Below are positions 1-11,513 of a stretch of DNA of 64,000 bases, piece by piece. The stretch spans positions 248,001 to 312,000 of the forward strand of contig JAJTUP010000026.1 of assembly GCA_021399435.1 (NCBI GenBank), read 5' to 3'. Below the pieces are notes generated by a model. The model had not been told where the DNA came from. It worked only from the letters and a program-made list of their open reading frames with translations, and did no database searches. This stretch comes from Diaporthe sp. PMI_573. Taxonomy: Eukaryota; Ascomycota; Sordariomycetes; Diaporthales; Diaporthaceae. The position numbers and the translations under genes are program-made. The stretch's first letter is position 1; each line of letters begins with the position of its first letter.

Positions 1-1715
1 TAGTCAAGCACAAGAGAACCAGATTTGGGACAACCACTTGTCGAATACACTTCCGGGCGTCTCTATTTCCCCAGGTAGACTGAAGTGGTGGTAGCCTATC
101 AAGACCGTGTGAATTTCCTGACACACAACCAGTCACTGGAATCTCTCAACTTAAAAATTGTCATGTGTTTATAACATACGGCACAATTCGTCGAACTGAA
201 CAGGTATATACTCCATTGCTCCATGAACGCGTCTAACCTCGATGGAGTGTGGAACTGGCGATGTCTGTGCTCGGAAATTTGAGTGTCCGTCTGCAGGATG
301 CTGATACTAGCTGAAAGGTTTGATCCCAGCTGAATGAAGGCATAGGTCTCATGCCATAGTATTTGAGACTTTCAGGATCAAATCAGAAGCCTTGCATATT
401 GATTCCTGCTATCGTAGTCCGCAAGAGGCTATGTCCTTGTGTATATGTACTTCTCTTGCTTGACTCCTCTGATCAGTCAGCTGGACCAAGGGAAACACGG
501 TATCTCATTAAATGATGCCAGAAGACTCATCCTGAATATATCCACTGAGTTGATTTCTCATTCGTGGAATCTTTAGTGAAAGCCAAACATATTCCATGTG
601 TAATAGCGTCACTTTCCAGGACCGTCCTGTCGTGGTGAGGGCCTCATATACTGCTAGGAATCAGTTCGAGGGGGTAAATTACTTAGATTTTGCCAGAATG
701 GTCGCATTGATTCGCTAGCAGTGGTCAAGATTCGTGTCACATCCTCAGCGGAGCAGGGCGTAGCGGCTTTGCTCTTCTCTTCGGAGGACCAAGTCAAAGA
801 ATGAGGATAGAGATAAAACATGAGCACGATTTATCGGCGCTGATCAAGTTTTGACTTAATTATGTTTCAAGCCAGCCTCAGCCTGTCTCTGGCAGCATTG
901 GGTCAGGTAGGTACGAATTGGCCCCTGTTACTTGAAGTGAGGCCTCAGCTCAAATTCAATCAAAGGTTGGATGTGAGATACTTATCAGCACTGTTGTGCC
1001 GCAAGTGACCTCTGATATTTCTGTTTCGCTACGAGCTCCCTGTGCACTAGCTGGTCTGTTGGTTGTATTGCAGTGTGCGGCTGCGTGAAACATCAAATAC
1101 TACAGGCATGTATCCTATAGATGTAATCAAACCTTCAATTAACTGTGAGGTAGCTTCCAAAATCAATTCATGACTTAGGTTGGGACAGGTTCTTGGATGC
1201 CCGACGGGAGCGAATGCGGCATATACCTGATGGAGGCGGTATTTCACGCACAACTCTGACATCTGGTTGCGTTCAGATGGTAAGCATTCGAAAGCAATAT
1301 ACTAGAAGCGATCGTTATTAAATCCAGTGAGCTGCAGATAAAACTTTTGCTACTTGTTCCATCCAATCTTCCCGTTTCCCACCTCGGCCCCAGCACCTCC
1401 CAGCCTCGTGTAAGTCAATGCCCAGCGCAGTATCTGATTGGCTCAGCTACATGACACACAAGGCTGCGCATGTAACATGCCTCAACGAGGTCTCATGGGA
1501 GTCAGTGTAAACCTGTGCAAGCCGAATGTTTGTTTCATATAAAGATAGAAGCGCATTCCCATCTATCGGAATACATGTCATCGTTGTGTTGTTGCCCATG
1601 TTCTAGATTAGTTCAATTACAACGATTTCATTCATCAGACTGTGAAAGACGAATCAAGTTTCATTGTTAGGATTCGATATCGCTTCATCCGATGTCAAGT
1701 AAACGTCCAGTCACC
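1..1715. other. Intergenic, no supported gene
   Basis: This stretch is AT-richer than the rest of the window. Only short frames occur. The best is a 71-codon ATG frame on the minus strand at 1047-1262, which has no recognisable family and no partner exon that I could join. The segment just before 1716 is the 3' flank of the minus-strand reductase gene. Confidence 0.5.
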
Positions 1716-2861
1716 TCACGCAGTCTTTTTCTCAGCCTCAAGCAACTCAAGAAAAGAGTCGGTCATGCTCACTCTGAACGGGGTGTACTTGACCCCGAGG
1801 ACTCTCTGCGCCTTGCTAGTATCGATGGAATACACACCGCCGCTTTCCAGCTCCTGCCAGCCCGATCCCGGGGTGCCTTTGGGGATGCGCTCGCGCAGTT
1901 CGGGGATGCTCTCCCTCACGGCGTCCGCGACGCTCTGATAGTCAAAATGGTGCGCCAGGATAAACCGCTCACCGCCCGCCTCAGGTGTCTCAAACGCCCC
2001 GACGTGAGCAATCGCGTTGTCACGCACATCCACAAAGCCCATAAAGTCCATCACCGGCAGCTCGTCGCGGTCAACCATGCGCCACAGCGCTGCGCTTGAC
2101 TGGTTCAACCCCTTCAGGCCCCGGGAGGGCGGAGCAACGTGCGGGCCAAAGATCCACGCTGGACAAAGCGCCACAAGGTCGAACCCTGGCTTATTGGCCT
2201 CCATCCAGTCCCACTGGCTCCTCTCGGCCAACGCCTTGGAAGCGCAGTACGCCGCAGTCGGGTCGGTCTTCGTGGCCTCCTCGTACGTCATCGGGTTCCA
2301 GTCCTGCTCCGTGTACGTGTAGTTAGGCCGCTTCCCTGCAAGAAGGTCCAGGTTGGACGCGAACGAGGCGGTCGTGACGACCCGGCGGACGGAGCCGGCC
2401 CCGTAGATCGCGGTCGCCTCGAGGACCGTGACGGCGCCATTGATGGCTGGGTCGAGGAGGTCACGCCGCGTGTCCTTGATGTCGAACACGAAGGGCTGAT
2501 ATGTGTCAATCACCTGCTACAAAGTTCCGGAACGATGCGTTCTGAAACATTCCAAATTATGCCGGACGGCGGACCGTTATAGGAGAAGGATGGTACCTAC
2601 GGACGCTGTGTGGATGACCCCAGTGACGTCCTGGCCGAACGCATCCTTGAAGCTCTCGACGTTGGTGATATCCGGGATGATGGTGGTCGAGAGCTGCGAC
2701 GAGTATGTCGGAAACGTTGCCTTGAGCTGTGCTGCGGATGAGTCGGTGCGGACAGCGCCTTTCACCTTGTAGCCTTTCTCCAGGGCAACTTTGATGATGT
2801 GGCCTGCTACGAATCCGTTCGCACCAGTGACAAGCAGTGTCTGCTCCGATGGTAAAGACAT
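1716..2861 (-). CDS. NAD(P)-dependent ketoreductase / epimerase family (extended SDR, GRE2-like)
   Basis: Two exons, 2601-2861 and 1716-2513, are separated by an 87-nt GT-AG intron (2514-2600, donor GTAGGT) and give 352 residues. The N-terminus has the Rossmann motif TGANGFVAGHI at about residues 12-22. The catalytic YxxxK follows as YCASK in exon 2, after a serine-rich strand (TTASFAS). This is the arrangement of extended SDR proteins of the dihydroflavonol reductase / methylglyoxal reductase (Gre2) group, which reduce aldehydes and ketones with NADPH in the cytosol. The ATG at 2861 starts right before the Rossmann strand, as is usual for this family. The substrate cannot be told from sequence. 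It lies in tandem with the A-T-R-R gene but about 1.3 kb away, so a shared pathway is only a possibility. Confidence 0.85.
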
Positions 2862-4162
2862 GATTTTGAGAAATTGCTACTGCAGAGAATCTTGGAAGGG
2901 AGACGCGGCACTGGAAACGTCGTTAAAATTGAGTGGTAGGGATAGGCATTGATCTCCGCTGAGGGGCGCATGTCTTCACAATCTTGACAATATTTATATG
3001 TTGTACTAAAAAAGAGTGAAACTCTTATCTTGGAGTAGGGTCGACACACCTTTGGTTGCCTCAAGGGCCCCGGAGCTCTCAATGGGTGCTTACTCACGGC
3101 GTCGCAGACACCGTCGGACGACATCTGCCAAGACAACCCGTCGGCCAACTCTCTCTCAAGGTCAAGTATCTACGACGCCTGATAGGTCTCGACGCGTAAT
3201 GCGATCAAGCATCTCACCACTTGCAGTGGCATGTCATTATCGCAGTTGTACCCTCGGTCACAGTAGTGCTTACCAACCTGCATCTAATCGTGATGTGAGA
3301 GGTGACTTCTGAAAAGTACTACATTTCCAGTGACCTTTCGAGTTTATGAGGAGATAGTAGGGTAGTATGTCATTATTGTGGCTCGCTCATACGGGTCACA
3401 GTCGAGATTGAATGGAACTCTGCAACAAAGTGCCTTATTCTCAGTTTCCACCACTCAGGTCGCCACCCATGTTCACACGGTATACTCTAACGAGTTCCAT
3501 CTCGCTTTACCTGGAGTAAAAATGAAAGTGCTGGTCCTCGATGGCAGGTACATACATAGGTATCATGAACGACAGGGGACTTGAGTATTGTAAGATATGC
3601 TATTGTGAAAGATGTCGTGCCGTAATGCTTTGTGAAACTCGAGCGGGCGGAAATACTGCATTGTTAGGGACCTTAGTAAGTACTGAGGTAGCATGTGATT
3701 AATTTGAGTCCAAAATCTTCGTGGTCCCTATCATACGTCATTCAACACTGAAGGGATGGGCGGCAGAGCGGCAGAGCGGCATCAAAGTATGTGCAGAAAG
3801 GTATATTGTCGTCTGCGCATGACATTTGGCCCCAGCGTCGCAGTGTGGCGCCCATTGGAACCACAAGTCGTTAATGACTTCCGCTATCAACCCCTTGTCA
3901 CAAATTAAAGAGCGCACCCACATTCTTGGCTCGAGTTCTGTGGCTACTGTGTACATTTTTCCGAGCACACGTTGCATCTTCACCCTATTGCTCACACTCA
4001 AACGTGGACACCTTCAGATAGTACGGGAAGCATGTGAGCTCTGTTTACTGCTATTTATATTATTCTATGAATCATTCACATCGTTTCCATACACCGCGTG
4101 TATTGCTCCGAGCTAAAATGACTGTGGAGTAAGACGAGGCCTTTTTCTTCACTCCAACGTGC
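2862..4162. other. Intergenic, no supported gene
   Basis: Promoter of the ketoreductase (near 2862) and 3' flank of the A-T-R-R gene (near 4162). It is AT-rich with only short, unrelated frames and no clear repeat or RNA gene. Confidence 0.5.
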
Positions 4163-7100
4163 TTAGATAGGCTCATCCCTCGGCTCGATAAGTACCTCGT
4201 TCACAGAGACGTGCTCCGGCCGGGTAACCGCATACACGATCGCGCCGGCAACGTCCTCCGGGTCCAGGATCTTGGCCCCTGTGGGCTCGCCGTACTTCTT
4301 GACGGCCTCGGTGTCCGAGGACATGTTCAGCAGGTCCGTGTTGGTATTTCCGGGCTGGATGCTGGTGACGCGCAGACCGGACCCCGCCGTTTCGACCCTC
4401 AGCGCCTGGAGGGTGCCCTCGACGAAGAATTTGGACGCGGAGTACACGCCGAGCCCGGGGAAGACCTTCCTGCCGGCGTCGGAGCTGATGGCGACGATGT
4501 GGCCCTTGCCGCGGGCGAGCATGGACGGCACCGTCGAGGACAGGCTGTGAAGGAGGCCCTTGCAGTTGACGTCGACGGTGCGCTCCCACTCCTCGGTGTG
4601 GACGTTCTTCATCAGGGTGAAGTACATGACGCCAGCGCAGGCGACGAGCAGGTCCACTGGGCCGAGGGTCTCCTCGGTGGTCTTGATGAGGGCCTCGACT
4701 TGGCTCCGGTCCGTCACGTCGGTTGCTTGTGCAAGGACCTTGACACCAGAGCTTGAGACAATGGTGGACTTGAGCGAGTCGAGAACCTCGACTCTCCTCG
4801 CGGCGATGGCAACGTTTGCACCCTCGGCGGCGAGTGCCCTGGCTACCGCAGCCCCGATACCGGATGATGCCCCGGTGACGACGGCAACCTTGCCGGCGAG
4901 GGGTCCGCGGGGTTTGACTTGAGTGGACATGTTGTCGATGGTCTTACGAGGGGGGCGTGGCAACCAGCCTCGGGCGTAGAAGTGCTTGGTGTATGTCTGA
5001 AGCAGCTTGGCGTCAATCTTGGGTCGGGCTAGGCCGAAGACGTCTTCGAGGACTGGCTGGGTCTTTGCGTCGTTCAAAACTGTCACCTCTTGGATGAAGT
5101 CGACGGTGGGCATGCCAGAGCGGAGAATGTCTACTGTGAAGGAGCCTTCACCCCACCGCCCAGAGCCACGCTTTGTCGACCACAGCGATACCCACTTGTC
5201 CCACGCAAGCTTTTCCGTGCTGAATCCTAATTGGCTCAAATAGCTAAATACGTCATTGGCGCCGATTGGAGAGGGGTCACCGAGGTGGAAGATGCGCTGG
5301 GTCATGTCTCGGTGGTCGGAAAGCGTCGTGATGGCTCTGCTCACGAAGTCGACCGGGGTCATCTCAAGACGCCAGTTGGGGATATCTGGCGCGTATCCAA
5401 TCTGCAAGGACTCCACTATAATGGCTGTCAAGAGATCCCAGGCATTGGTAGCGCCGGACTTGCTGTGGCCGCTGATCGTTCCGGGCCGGTAGATCCTCGT
5501 GGGAAGGCCACGGCGATTGGCTTCGATGACAAGCTGCTCGGCGACCCATTTGGTCTGGCTGTAGCCGTCTTGTAGCTTCGTGGGCACATCATCCACGTCG
5601 ATGATTGTGTCCTCAGACCATCCCTCGCTTGACGGCGGGAGCACACCGTTCGTCGAGACATGGTGGACAGGTGCTCCTGCGAGGCAACCCAAACGCAGGA
5701 TCTCACGTGTCCCACCGACGTTGGGCGCTCGCAGAGCTGCATATGGGTAGACGAGGTTGACTGTGGCCGCGGCATGAATGATAACGTCGACCCTCGAGGC
5801 CAACTCCTCGAAATGATCAGGAGTGAGTCCCAGCCGTTTCCGCGCCAGATTGGCGGGAAGAATCTCGATGCGATCGATGATGGAGTCATTCCAGAGACCA
5901 AGATCAACCAGATTCTTGCGCACCCTGGCCATGCCAGCGGACCTCTGGTCGTCAATGATGTCGTTGAAGCGGACCACGCAGATAACGTCTGCTGCAGTGT
6001 TCTCCAGGATCGAGTGGAGAATGAAGGCACCCAAGAATCCAGTCGAACCTGTCAAGAGTACTGTCTCCGCATCGCTGAGTGGGCGCATCTTCGCGTCCTT
6101 GGGTTGGATATCAGCCGGCAGAACGGAGTCGGCGCGGAGCACCGCAGGCAGGTCCGCCTGGACAGCAGCAGTGTGACCATCGCGGGCGGCGGTCACAGCC
6201 TCAACGTGTCCCTTGATAGTAGGGTCGCCAGCCAGTGACCCAATCGGGACAGGGAACCCGAAGGTCTTGGTCAGGCGGTTGGAAAGATCTGCCAGAGTCA
6301 AAGAGTGACCGCCGAGATCGAAGAAGCTATGCTCCTTGGTGACAGCAGATGGCGGTATGCCCAAGGCCGCGGCCCAGAGCTCACCAATCTTCTCAGGCTT
6401 GATCGTTGTGTTGCTGGTGACTTTCGGTTTGCTGGAGCTACTGGGAGCAGCTGTCGGGTCAGGAGGCGGTGGTAGGCTCTTCAGGTTGACCTTGCCTGAG
6501 ACCTCATGAGTGGGCAGTTCGTCCATCTGAACCCAAAGCGCCGGGATCATATAGTGAGCCAAGTGCTCTGCAAGTGCTCTGCGTCCCTTTGGGCAAAACC
6601 CGGATTCGTCTATCGACACCGAAGGACGATCGACATTATCAGGCGCGTCTTTGTCTGGGACAACGTAGGCGACTAGTTGCCTCTCTATGCCGTCGCCTCG
6701 AGCGACGACAGCGCAGTGGCGAACAGCCAGATGCTTCACAATGGCGTTCTCTACTGTCCCCGGGACGACGCTGTAACCGCGGACTTTGATCATAGCTCCA
6801 ACCCGGCCAGTGATTTCCATCAGGCCTGACGGGAGGATCCTTGCCATATCGCCGGTTCTGTACATGCGAGCGCCTGGGGTGTCGTCGAATGGGTCAGGCA
6901 GGAACGCCTTTGCCGTGGTCTCCTCAAGGTTGAGGTACCCACGAGCCAGGAGCTGACCTCCGATGAACAGCTCGCCGGAAACGCCAGGTCCGACCCGCCT
7001 CTTATTCTCGTCAAGGACGTAGGTGTGCTCTGGATCCAGTGGCGGGCCAACCGGGCAATAGGGTTGCTCCGGGTTGATCATCTCTTTTATGTCGCCGCAA

Positions 7101-8017
7101 GCGATCTCATGCGTCTCGCTCGCACTGTAACAATTGAGCAGCCGAGTGTTGGGCAGAGCCCTCATTGCACGGAGCATCAGGTCGGTGGTGACAACCTCGC
7201 CGTTGAGCCAAAGAGTCTTCAACTCCGGCAGACGCTCCCCAAGTCTTGCGTGCCTCGTGAGAATTGTGGCAAGCAAGGTAGGCGTCATCAGGGCCTCGGT
7301 GATGTTCCTCGAGGAGAGCAGGTCCACCAAGGAAACAGGATCATAGCTTGCCTCGTCCGGAATGCAGAACGTGGTGGCTCCGCGGAGCAGAGGCCGCAGT
7401 ATCTCCCACACGAAGAAAACGTTGCAGGCAACTCGGTCGCCAGGCCCGAGGTCGCTGAGCTTGAACCTGAGGTCGTAGGACCGGACTGCAGCCCGGTGGG
7501 GGTTCGCGATACCCTTGGGCTTTCCAGTGGTTCCTGACGAGTACGAGATGAAAGCCAGTTTCTCTAGGTCGTTCTCATCCACCGAGGTGCCTACTCCTCG
7601 CTTCGGGTCCTTGTTTATTGACTCTGGCTCATCCATGACGATCAGGGGGACGTCGGCGGTGACCCGGCCGACGTGCTCCCTCTTGGTGATGATGGCAGTC
7701 GGACAAGCATCACCAATGACATTTGCGAGCATCCCTGGAGGATAGGCAAGCTCGAGTACTAGGAATGCGCCGCCGGCCCGGAGAGCTGCCAGGCATGCGA
7801 TCACATAGTCTGCGCTCCGTCCCATGAGAACACCAACGGGGTTGTCTCGGCCCACCCCATGCTGTACCAGCGAGCTGGCAAGCTTGCTGGTGATATCATC
7901 GAGCTGGGCATATGTGTAGGTGTGCGACTTGTCTTCCAGGGCTATGGCATCGGGAGTTGCGAGAGCCTGCTGGGAGAAGATGGCAGCGAGGTCTCTATCA
8001 ATGTCGATAATGGCCAT
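4163..8017 (-). CDS. NRPS-like A-T-R1-R2 carboxylate reductase, probable glycine betaine reductase (ATRR)
   Basis: Single exon of 1284 residues. The longer frame upstream begins at TTG; the ATG at 8017 has a good context (AAAATGG). Domains in order: adenylation domain (about 1-520) with the phosphate-binding loop SYSSGTTGKPKG at 158-169 and the A10 lysine in SGKVN at about 509; thiolation domain with LGGHSL, carrier Ser at about 572; thioester reductase R1 beginning at TGSTGFLG (about 656) with YSQTK; and a second classical SDR domain R2 from about 1035 with TGASSGIG and YSASK. This architecture is the one described for the Aspergillus ATRR enzyme, which activates glycine betaine and reduces it in two steps through the aldehyde to choline. 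All catalytic signatures are present, so it should be active. The substrate is inferred from the architecture alone; another carboxylate is possible. The internal Met at about 1030, just before R2, suggests that R2 came from a stand-alone SDR. Confidence 0.85.
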   Translation of the reverse strand: MAIIDIDRDLAAIFSQQALATPDAIALEDKSHTYTYAQLDDITSKLASSLVQHGVGRDNPVGVLMGRSADYVIACLAALRAGGAFLVLELAYPPGMLANVIGDACPTAIITKREHVGRVTADVPLIVMDEPESINKDPKRGVGTSVDENDLEKLAFISYSSGTTGKPKGIANPHRAAVRSYDLRFKLSDLGPGDRVACNVFFVWEILRPLLRGATTFCIPDEASYDPVSLVDLLSSRNITEALMTPTLLATILTRHARLGERLPELKTLWLNGEVVTTDLMLRAMRALPNTRLLNCYSASETHEIACGDIKEMINPEQPYCPVGPPLDPEHTYVLDENKRRVGPGVSGELFIGGQLLARGYLNLEETTAKAFLPDPFDDTPGARMYRTGDMARILPSGLMEITGRVGAMIKVRGYSVVPGTVENAIVKHLAVRHCAVVARGDGIERQLVAYVVPDKDAPDNVDRPSVSIDESGFCPKGRRALAEHLAHYMIPALWVQMDELPTHEVSGKVNLKSLPPPPDPTAAPSSSSKPKVTSNTTIKPEKIGELWAAALGIPPSAVTKEHSFFDLGGHSLTLADLSNRLTKTFGFPVPIGSLAGDPTIKGHVEAVTAARDGHTAAVQADLPAVLRADSVLPADIQPKDAKMRPLSDAETVLLTGSTGFLGAFILHSILENTAADVICVVRFNDIIDDQRSAGMARVRKNLVDLGLWNDSIIDRIEILPANLARKRLGLTPDHFEELASRVDVIIHAAATVNLVYPYAALRAPNVGGTREILRLGCLAGAPVHHVSTNGVLPPSSEGWSEDTIIDVDDVPTKLQDGYSQTKWVAEQLVIEANRRGLPTRIYRPGTISGHSKSGATNAWDLLTAIIVESLQIGYAPDIPNWRLEMTPVDFVSRAITTLSDHRDMTQRIFHLGDPSPIGANDVFSYLSQLGFSTEKLAWDKWVSLWSTKRGSGRWGEGSFTVDILRSGMPTVDFIQEVTVLNDAKTQPVLEDVFGLARPKIDAKLLQTYTKHFYARGWLPRPPRKTIDNMSTQVKPRGPLAGKVAVVTGASSGIGAAVARALAAEGANVAIAARRVEVLDSLKSTIVSSSGVKVLAQATDVTDRSQVEALIKTTEETLGPVDLLVACAGVMYFTLMKNVHTEEWERTVDVNCKGLLHSLSSTVPSMLARGKGHIVAISSDAGRKVFPGLGVYSASKFFVEGTLQALRVETAGSGLRVTSIQPGNTNTDLLNMSSDTEAVKKYGEPTGAKILDPEDVAGAIVYAVTRPEHVSVNEVLIEPRDEPI

Positions 8018-10520
8018 TTTGATAGGGGTGGGATAATTTGGGGGAAAGTGGTAGGCCGACTGTGTGGTCCCTGAGAGCCTCTTCAATATAGCCGTGAGTT
8101 GGCTTCTTGAATGCGCAGGGGTTCTCGTGTTGAGTGAGAATGGAGGTTGCGGTCAGGGAGGTGAGCCTTGACTCGTCATGGAAGGTGAGGGAAGCCGCGA
8201 GAACGGTTATACCCAGAACAGCAAGGGCGTTCTGCTTGCGTCCTTTCAACGGGCAACGAAGATGGAAGCAGCCAGGCTGGACTGATTGACACCCTGGTGA
8301 GGATTGTTGAGGCAGCACACAACGGACCTTACGAGTCGGCCGCCAAAGGATATCGGTGGAGAGACTGAGGTTTGATTTCCAGGAACTTTGAATTCAGAAC
8401 TGGAACTGTCCTGACGACCTCTAGCAGGGTCAGGAATCAAATATGGAGGAGGAGAAGCCTAGAGTGTCGGTTGTAGAGAAGAGGGAAAAAGCAGAGGCAT
8501 CCGGCCATCCCCCGGATGCTCTCACATGTGCTTGTGAACAACATTTATTTCATCTTTCAACGCGAGATAGCAAGGAATACCCCCATTTGACTGAGGACGA
8601 TAACGGAACAGCGCGGTCTTGGTGGCCCTGAAGGTAACGGGATTTAGCTTAGACTACTGGGCCCGCATGCCTAATCGCGCCGTGGTACGGGGGACGGGGG
8701 GGGGAGGGACCCCACGGGTTGGGAAAGGCTAACACTGGGGTGCTCAGCTAGTGCCACTCCGCGGTCCCGAGAGCCGCGAGCCGTGGGCCTGTTGTGCTGT
8801 GTACACGTATGAGGCGACTCTCGGTCTCAATACTCGATGTGGTTTCCTTGTGGGCATCGACATCATATCTTGGCGCAAACATTCTCAAGTTATAGTCCTC
8901 AGCCATTCCTCCTCCTTGTGTTCTCCTGAGGCCACTACATAGGAAACGAAGCTGCGAACGGTCAATGATGATCACTAAATAGTGAGGCTTTCATTAATGC
9001 CGTTCGCCGTTGCACTGCACTATGCCACGTCGACTCAAGTCCCAGATATGCGTAGTCGAAACCGTACAACCTGGCAGCCTGGGTACCCAAAGCCTAACGA
9101 GCCGCCACGCTCACAGCCGCCACGGCTCTCGGGACATTACCTATGCAGCTATGCCAACTGACAACTAGGTTTAGACGCGGATGATCGGTGGTGGTAGCGT
9201 CCTTGGTGTCGTCAGTCCCATCCCGCCATCCGCGGTCGGTAGTCTGGCATGCTGGCACGGCGGACGGCAAAACCGCAGACCTGCCTATACGCGCACGAAC
9301 CTTGGAAACGAACACTTGGCCTGCGGGCATTGCAGGCCTCAGCCCGCACAGCAGCAGCACGAGGGATTCTCCCGTGGGGTTCCCGTTGGCGCTAGGGGCG
9401 ACAATGGACGACAAGAGTCTCGAGAAAGATGGAGCAGAGCAAACGAAGAGTCAAGCCGGCAGGCTGGACTGGCCGAGACCCCCGTGGAAGACTGACTGTT
9501 GCCGCCATCCTAGCGCACCCTTCTCCGCCATGTGATGCACCCGAGATGTCACAGAAGCAAAACTGCTTAGATCTCACTCGTGGGCTGCGACCAGACAAGG
9601 GCGGGAGGCAGTCGGGCAGTCGGGGTAGTAGACACAGATATGCATTGGTTGTGGTGTGGGCACGATTTCAATCCTCAACCAATTGAGACGTTCTCGTGTG
9701 TACTCGCGTGGGGGAAAAATCTCCTTGCAGGCGTTTCCGCGAGCCAACCGGCGAGGGAAGAGTCTAGCCTCAGTATGGCGTCATCCAGACTTAAGCCGGT
9801 CTGGGAAATCCAGTGGCAGCTGGGCCACTGCGAGGGATCCTGGAGAAAGATGACATACTGCGAGTGGACTGCGAGACTACACAGTAGCCCCAGTGAATTG
9901 TCGAAGCTCTTCTCGTTCTCTCAGAGCTGCTTGCAGTTCTAAAGGAGCATTTTTATACCGCGAGGCGATTCCGACCACACCTTGTTCACTTCTGCTCCAC
10001 GCGTAGTGCCAGTGAGGATGGATCTCAGCGCTTGGCTGTCAGTTTGATAGTATGTGTTGACCCCGTCGTCCCGTTAAACTGTCTCTGTACAAGATTGGCA
10101 GGAATTCACGCGATGGAACGATGGGCGAGACTGAAGTCGCGTACTTCGCGACATTCGAGCTTCCATGAATAGTCACATATCTGGGCCAAATTACTCATCC
10201 ATGCCAGTTCAGTCGAGATCAGCAACCTGAAATGCTGGTTCATAGTATCAACCGCTATGTTAATGCTGTCATGTAGGGTAGCAAGCCAGCCATTCTCATC
10301 AAGGAAACCGCTCCCAACTGAAGCCAAGGCGCACAACATGCCTAGGCTTTGATGGCAGTCATTTCTCCTCCATCAGGCTATCGGCGTACCCGTCGTCCAA
10401 ATGGGCACGAAGCAACAAAACAATGTCGTCGCGTAGTCATATCGAGTGCCGCCTTCTGGAATCCCCCTCATAGTGAGTGCGCCTGTCTTCACCTCAGTCT
10501 TCACTCCCGTCTTCACTTCC
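8018..10520. other. Intergenic, no supported gene
   Basis: Holds the A-T-R-R promoter and leader (to about 8450) and a G-rich run at about 8690-8706. A 77-codon minus-strand ATG frame at 10106-10339 looks mildly protein-like but has no recognisable family. The end is the 3' flank of the PARG gene. Confidence 0.45.
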
Positions 10521-11513
10521 CTAGAGCTCCAATCCTCCCATGGTCTTCTCGAAAGCCTGGAAGTTGCCCACGTTTTTTGGATCTCGCACCGCGAAACACA
10601 CTTCTTTCCACCACCCACCACTGAACTCCTGTTCCTCAAACACTTCCTTCCAGCACTCCGCTACTTCATTCACCGGGTTTGCGAAAGCGCCGCATCCCAT
10701 CGCCCCAAGAACAAGCCGATCATGACCTCTGGAAGCCGCCATCCTCAGTATTAGTGCCATCTTCTTCTTCGTCAAATCTCTGTCCTCCTTCTTTGCAAAA
10801 ACCTTTTGCTTTGCTCCGCTGCTCAAAACTTGCCCATCTGAGAGATCGGGTTGACGAAGCGCGGCGACACTGAGCACGCTGACTACTCGCAGCTCGCTGG
10901 CCGGCTCGTCCGGGTCGACCAGCTTGTGACCGTTGTCCACAGATGATCGAATGATAACCACATCGCGGGTGTAGACGCCTTGTAGGGGGCTCCAGGGGTA
11001 GTACCGCTGGTGCAGACTCAGAGATAGGGACGAACGGTAGCACAGAGCCTCTTCTTGCGCCATGGCCCCTTTGAGCCACCCCCCGCCTGGTGAGACATCA
11101 TTGGCGAAGTTGAGGACAGCCGGTCGATAGCGCAGGTCATTGGTTCTATTTGGATCATCCCTGTCCATCATAGCTGTGGTGGCATCGAAGGTATCATCAT
11201 TGACGACTTTGATGGTAGTCTTGGGGTGCTTGGGGCAGTCCTTCGCCTTGAGCGGTGGCAGGTCCGTATCGAGACTCAGAAGCTCAGACTCGTCCGCTTT
11301 GAGGTGTGGAAGATCTTTGAGGATGTAAGGGAGGGCAGCTTGGGTCTGGCCGGCGATGATCGCAAGAGAGCGCTTGTCGTTTGGTTGCGAGGTCTGGAAG
11401 CCTTGGCCTCTGCCTCCACCACCTCTGCCGCCTCGCGAGGTGGACTGTCCCCGACCGAGCTGACCGTGACCGCGACCGCGACCGTGACCGGCCGGCTCCT
11501 GCTCATCTGACAT
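10521..11513 (-). CDS. Microbial-type poly(ADP-ribose) glycohydrolase (DUF2263/TIGR02452 family) with RGG-rich N-terminus
   Basis: Single exon of 330 residues from the ATG at 11513; the frame upstream opens at GTG. The catalytic signature of bacterial-type PARG macrodomains is plain: NFAND, then PGGG at about residues 142-145 and QEE at 153-155. In this family the second glutamate of the QEE motif hydrolyses the ribose-ribose bond of poly(ADP-ribose). The C-terminal half has the conserved GAMGCGAFANP loop of macrodomains. Residues 9-39 form a Gly-Arg-rich tail with several RGG/RGR units, typical of RNA- or PAR-binding segments and of arginine methylation targets. The expected role is removal of ADP-ribose chains in nucleus or cytosol. 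It is transcribed in the same direction as BCS1, whose 3' end is 555 bp upstream. Confidence 0.8.
   Translation of the reverse strand: MSDEQEPAGHGRGRGHGQLGRGQSTSRGGRGGGGRGQGFQTSQPNDKRSLAIIAGQTQAALPYILKDLPHLKADESELLSLDTDLPPLKAKDCPKHPKTTIKVVNDDTFDATTAMMDRDDPNRTNDLRYRPAVLNFANDVSPGGGWLKGAMAQEEALCYRSSLSLSLHQRYYPWSPLQGVYTRDVVIIRSSVDNGHKLVDPDEPASELRVVSVLSVAALRQPDLSDGQVLSSGAKQKVFAKKEDRDLTKKKMALILRMAASRGHDRLVLGAMGCGAFANPVNEVAECWKEVFEEQEFSGGWWKEVCFAVRDPKNVGNFQAFEKTMGGLEL

Noticed and set aside
1047..1262. 71-codon minus-strand ATG frame
   Set aside because: No family, no joinable exon and no supporting context. It could be a gene remnant but cannot be supported.
8018..8086. 23-residue N-terminal extension of the A-T-R-R enzyme
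   Set aside because: The longer frame begins at TTG, which is not a normal start in fungi. The ATG at 8017 has a good context and suits the domain start.
10106..10339. 77-codon minus-strand ATG frame
   Set aside because: Mildly protein-like composition only. No splice partner or known motif.
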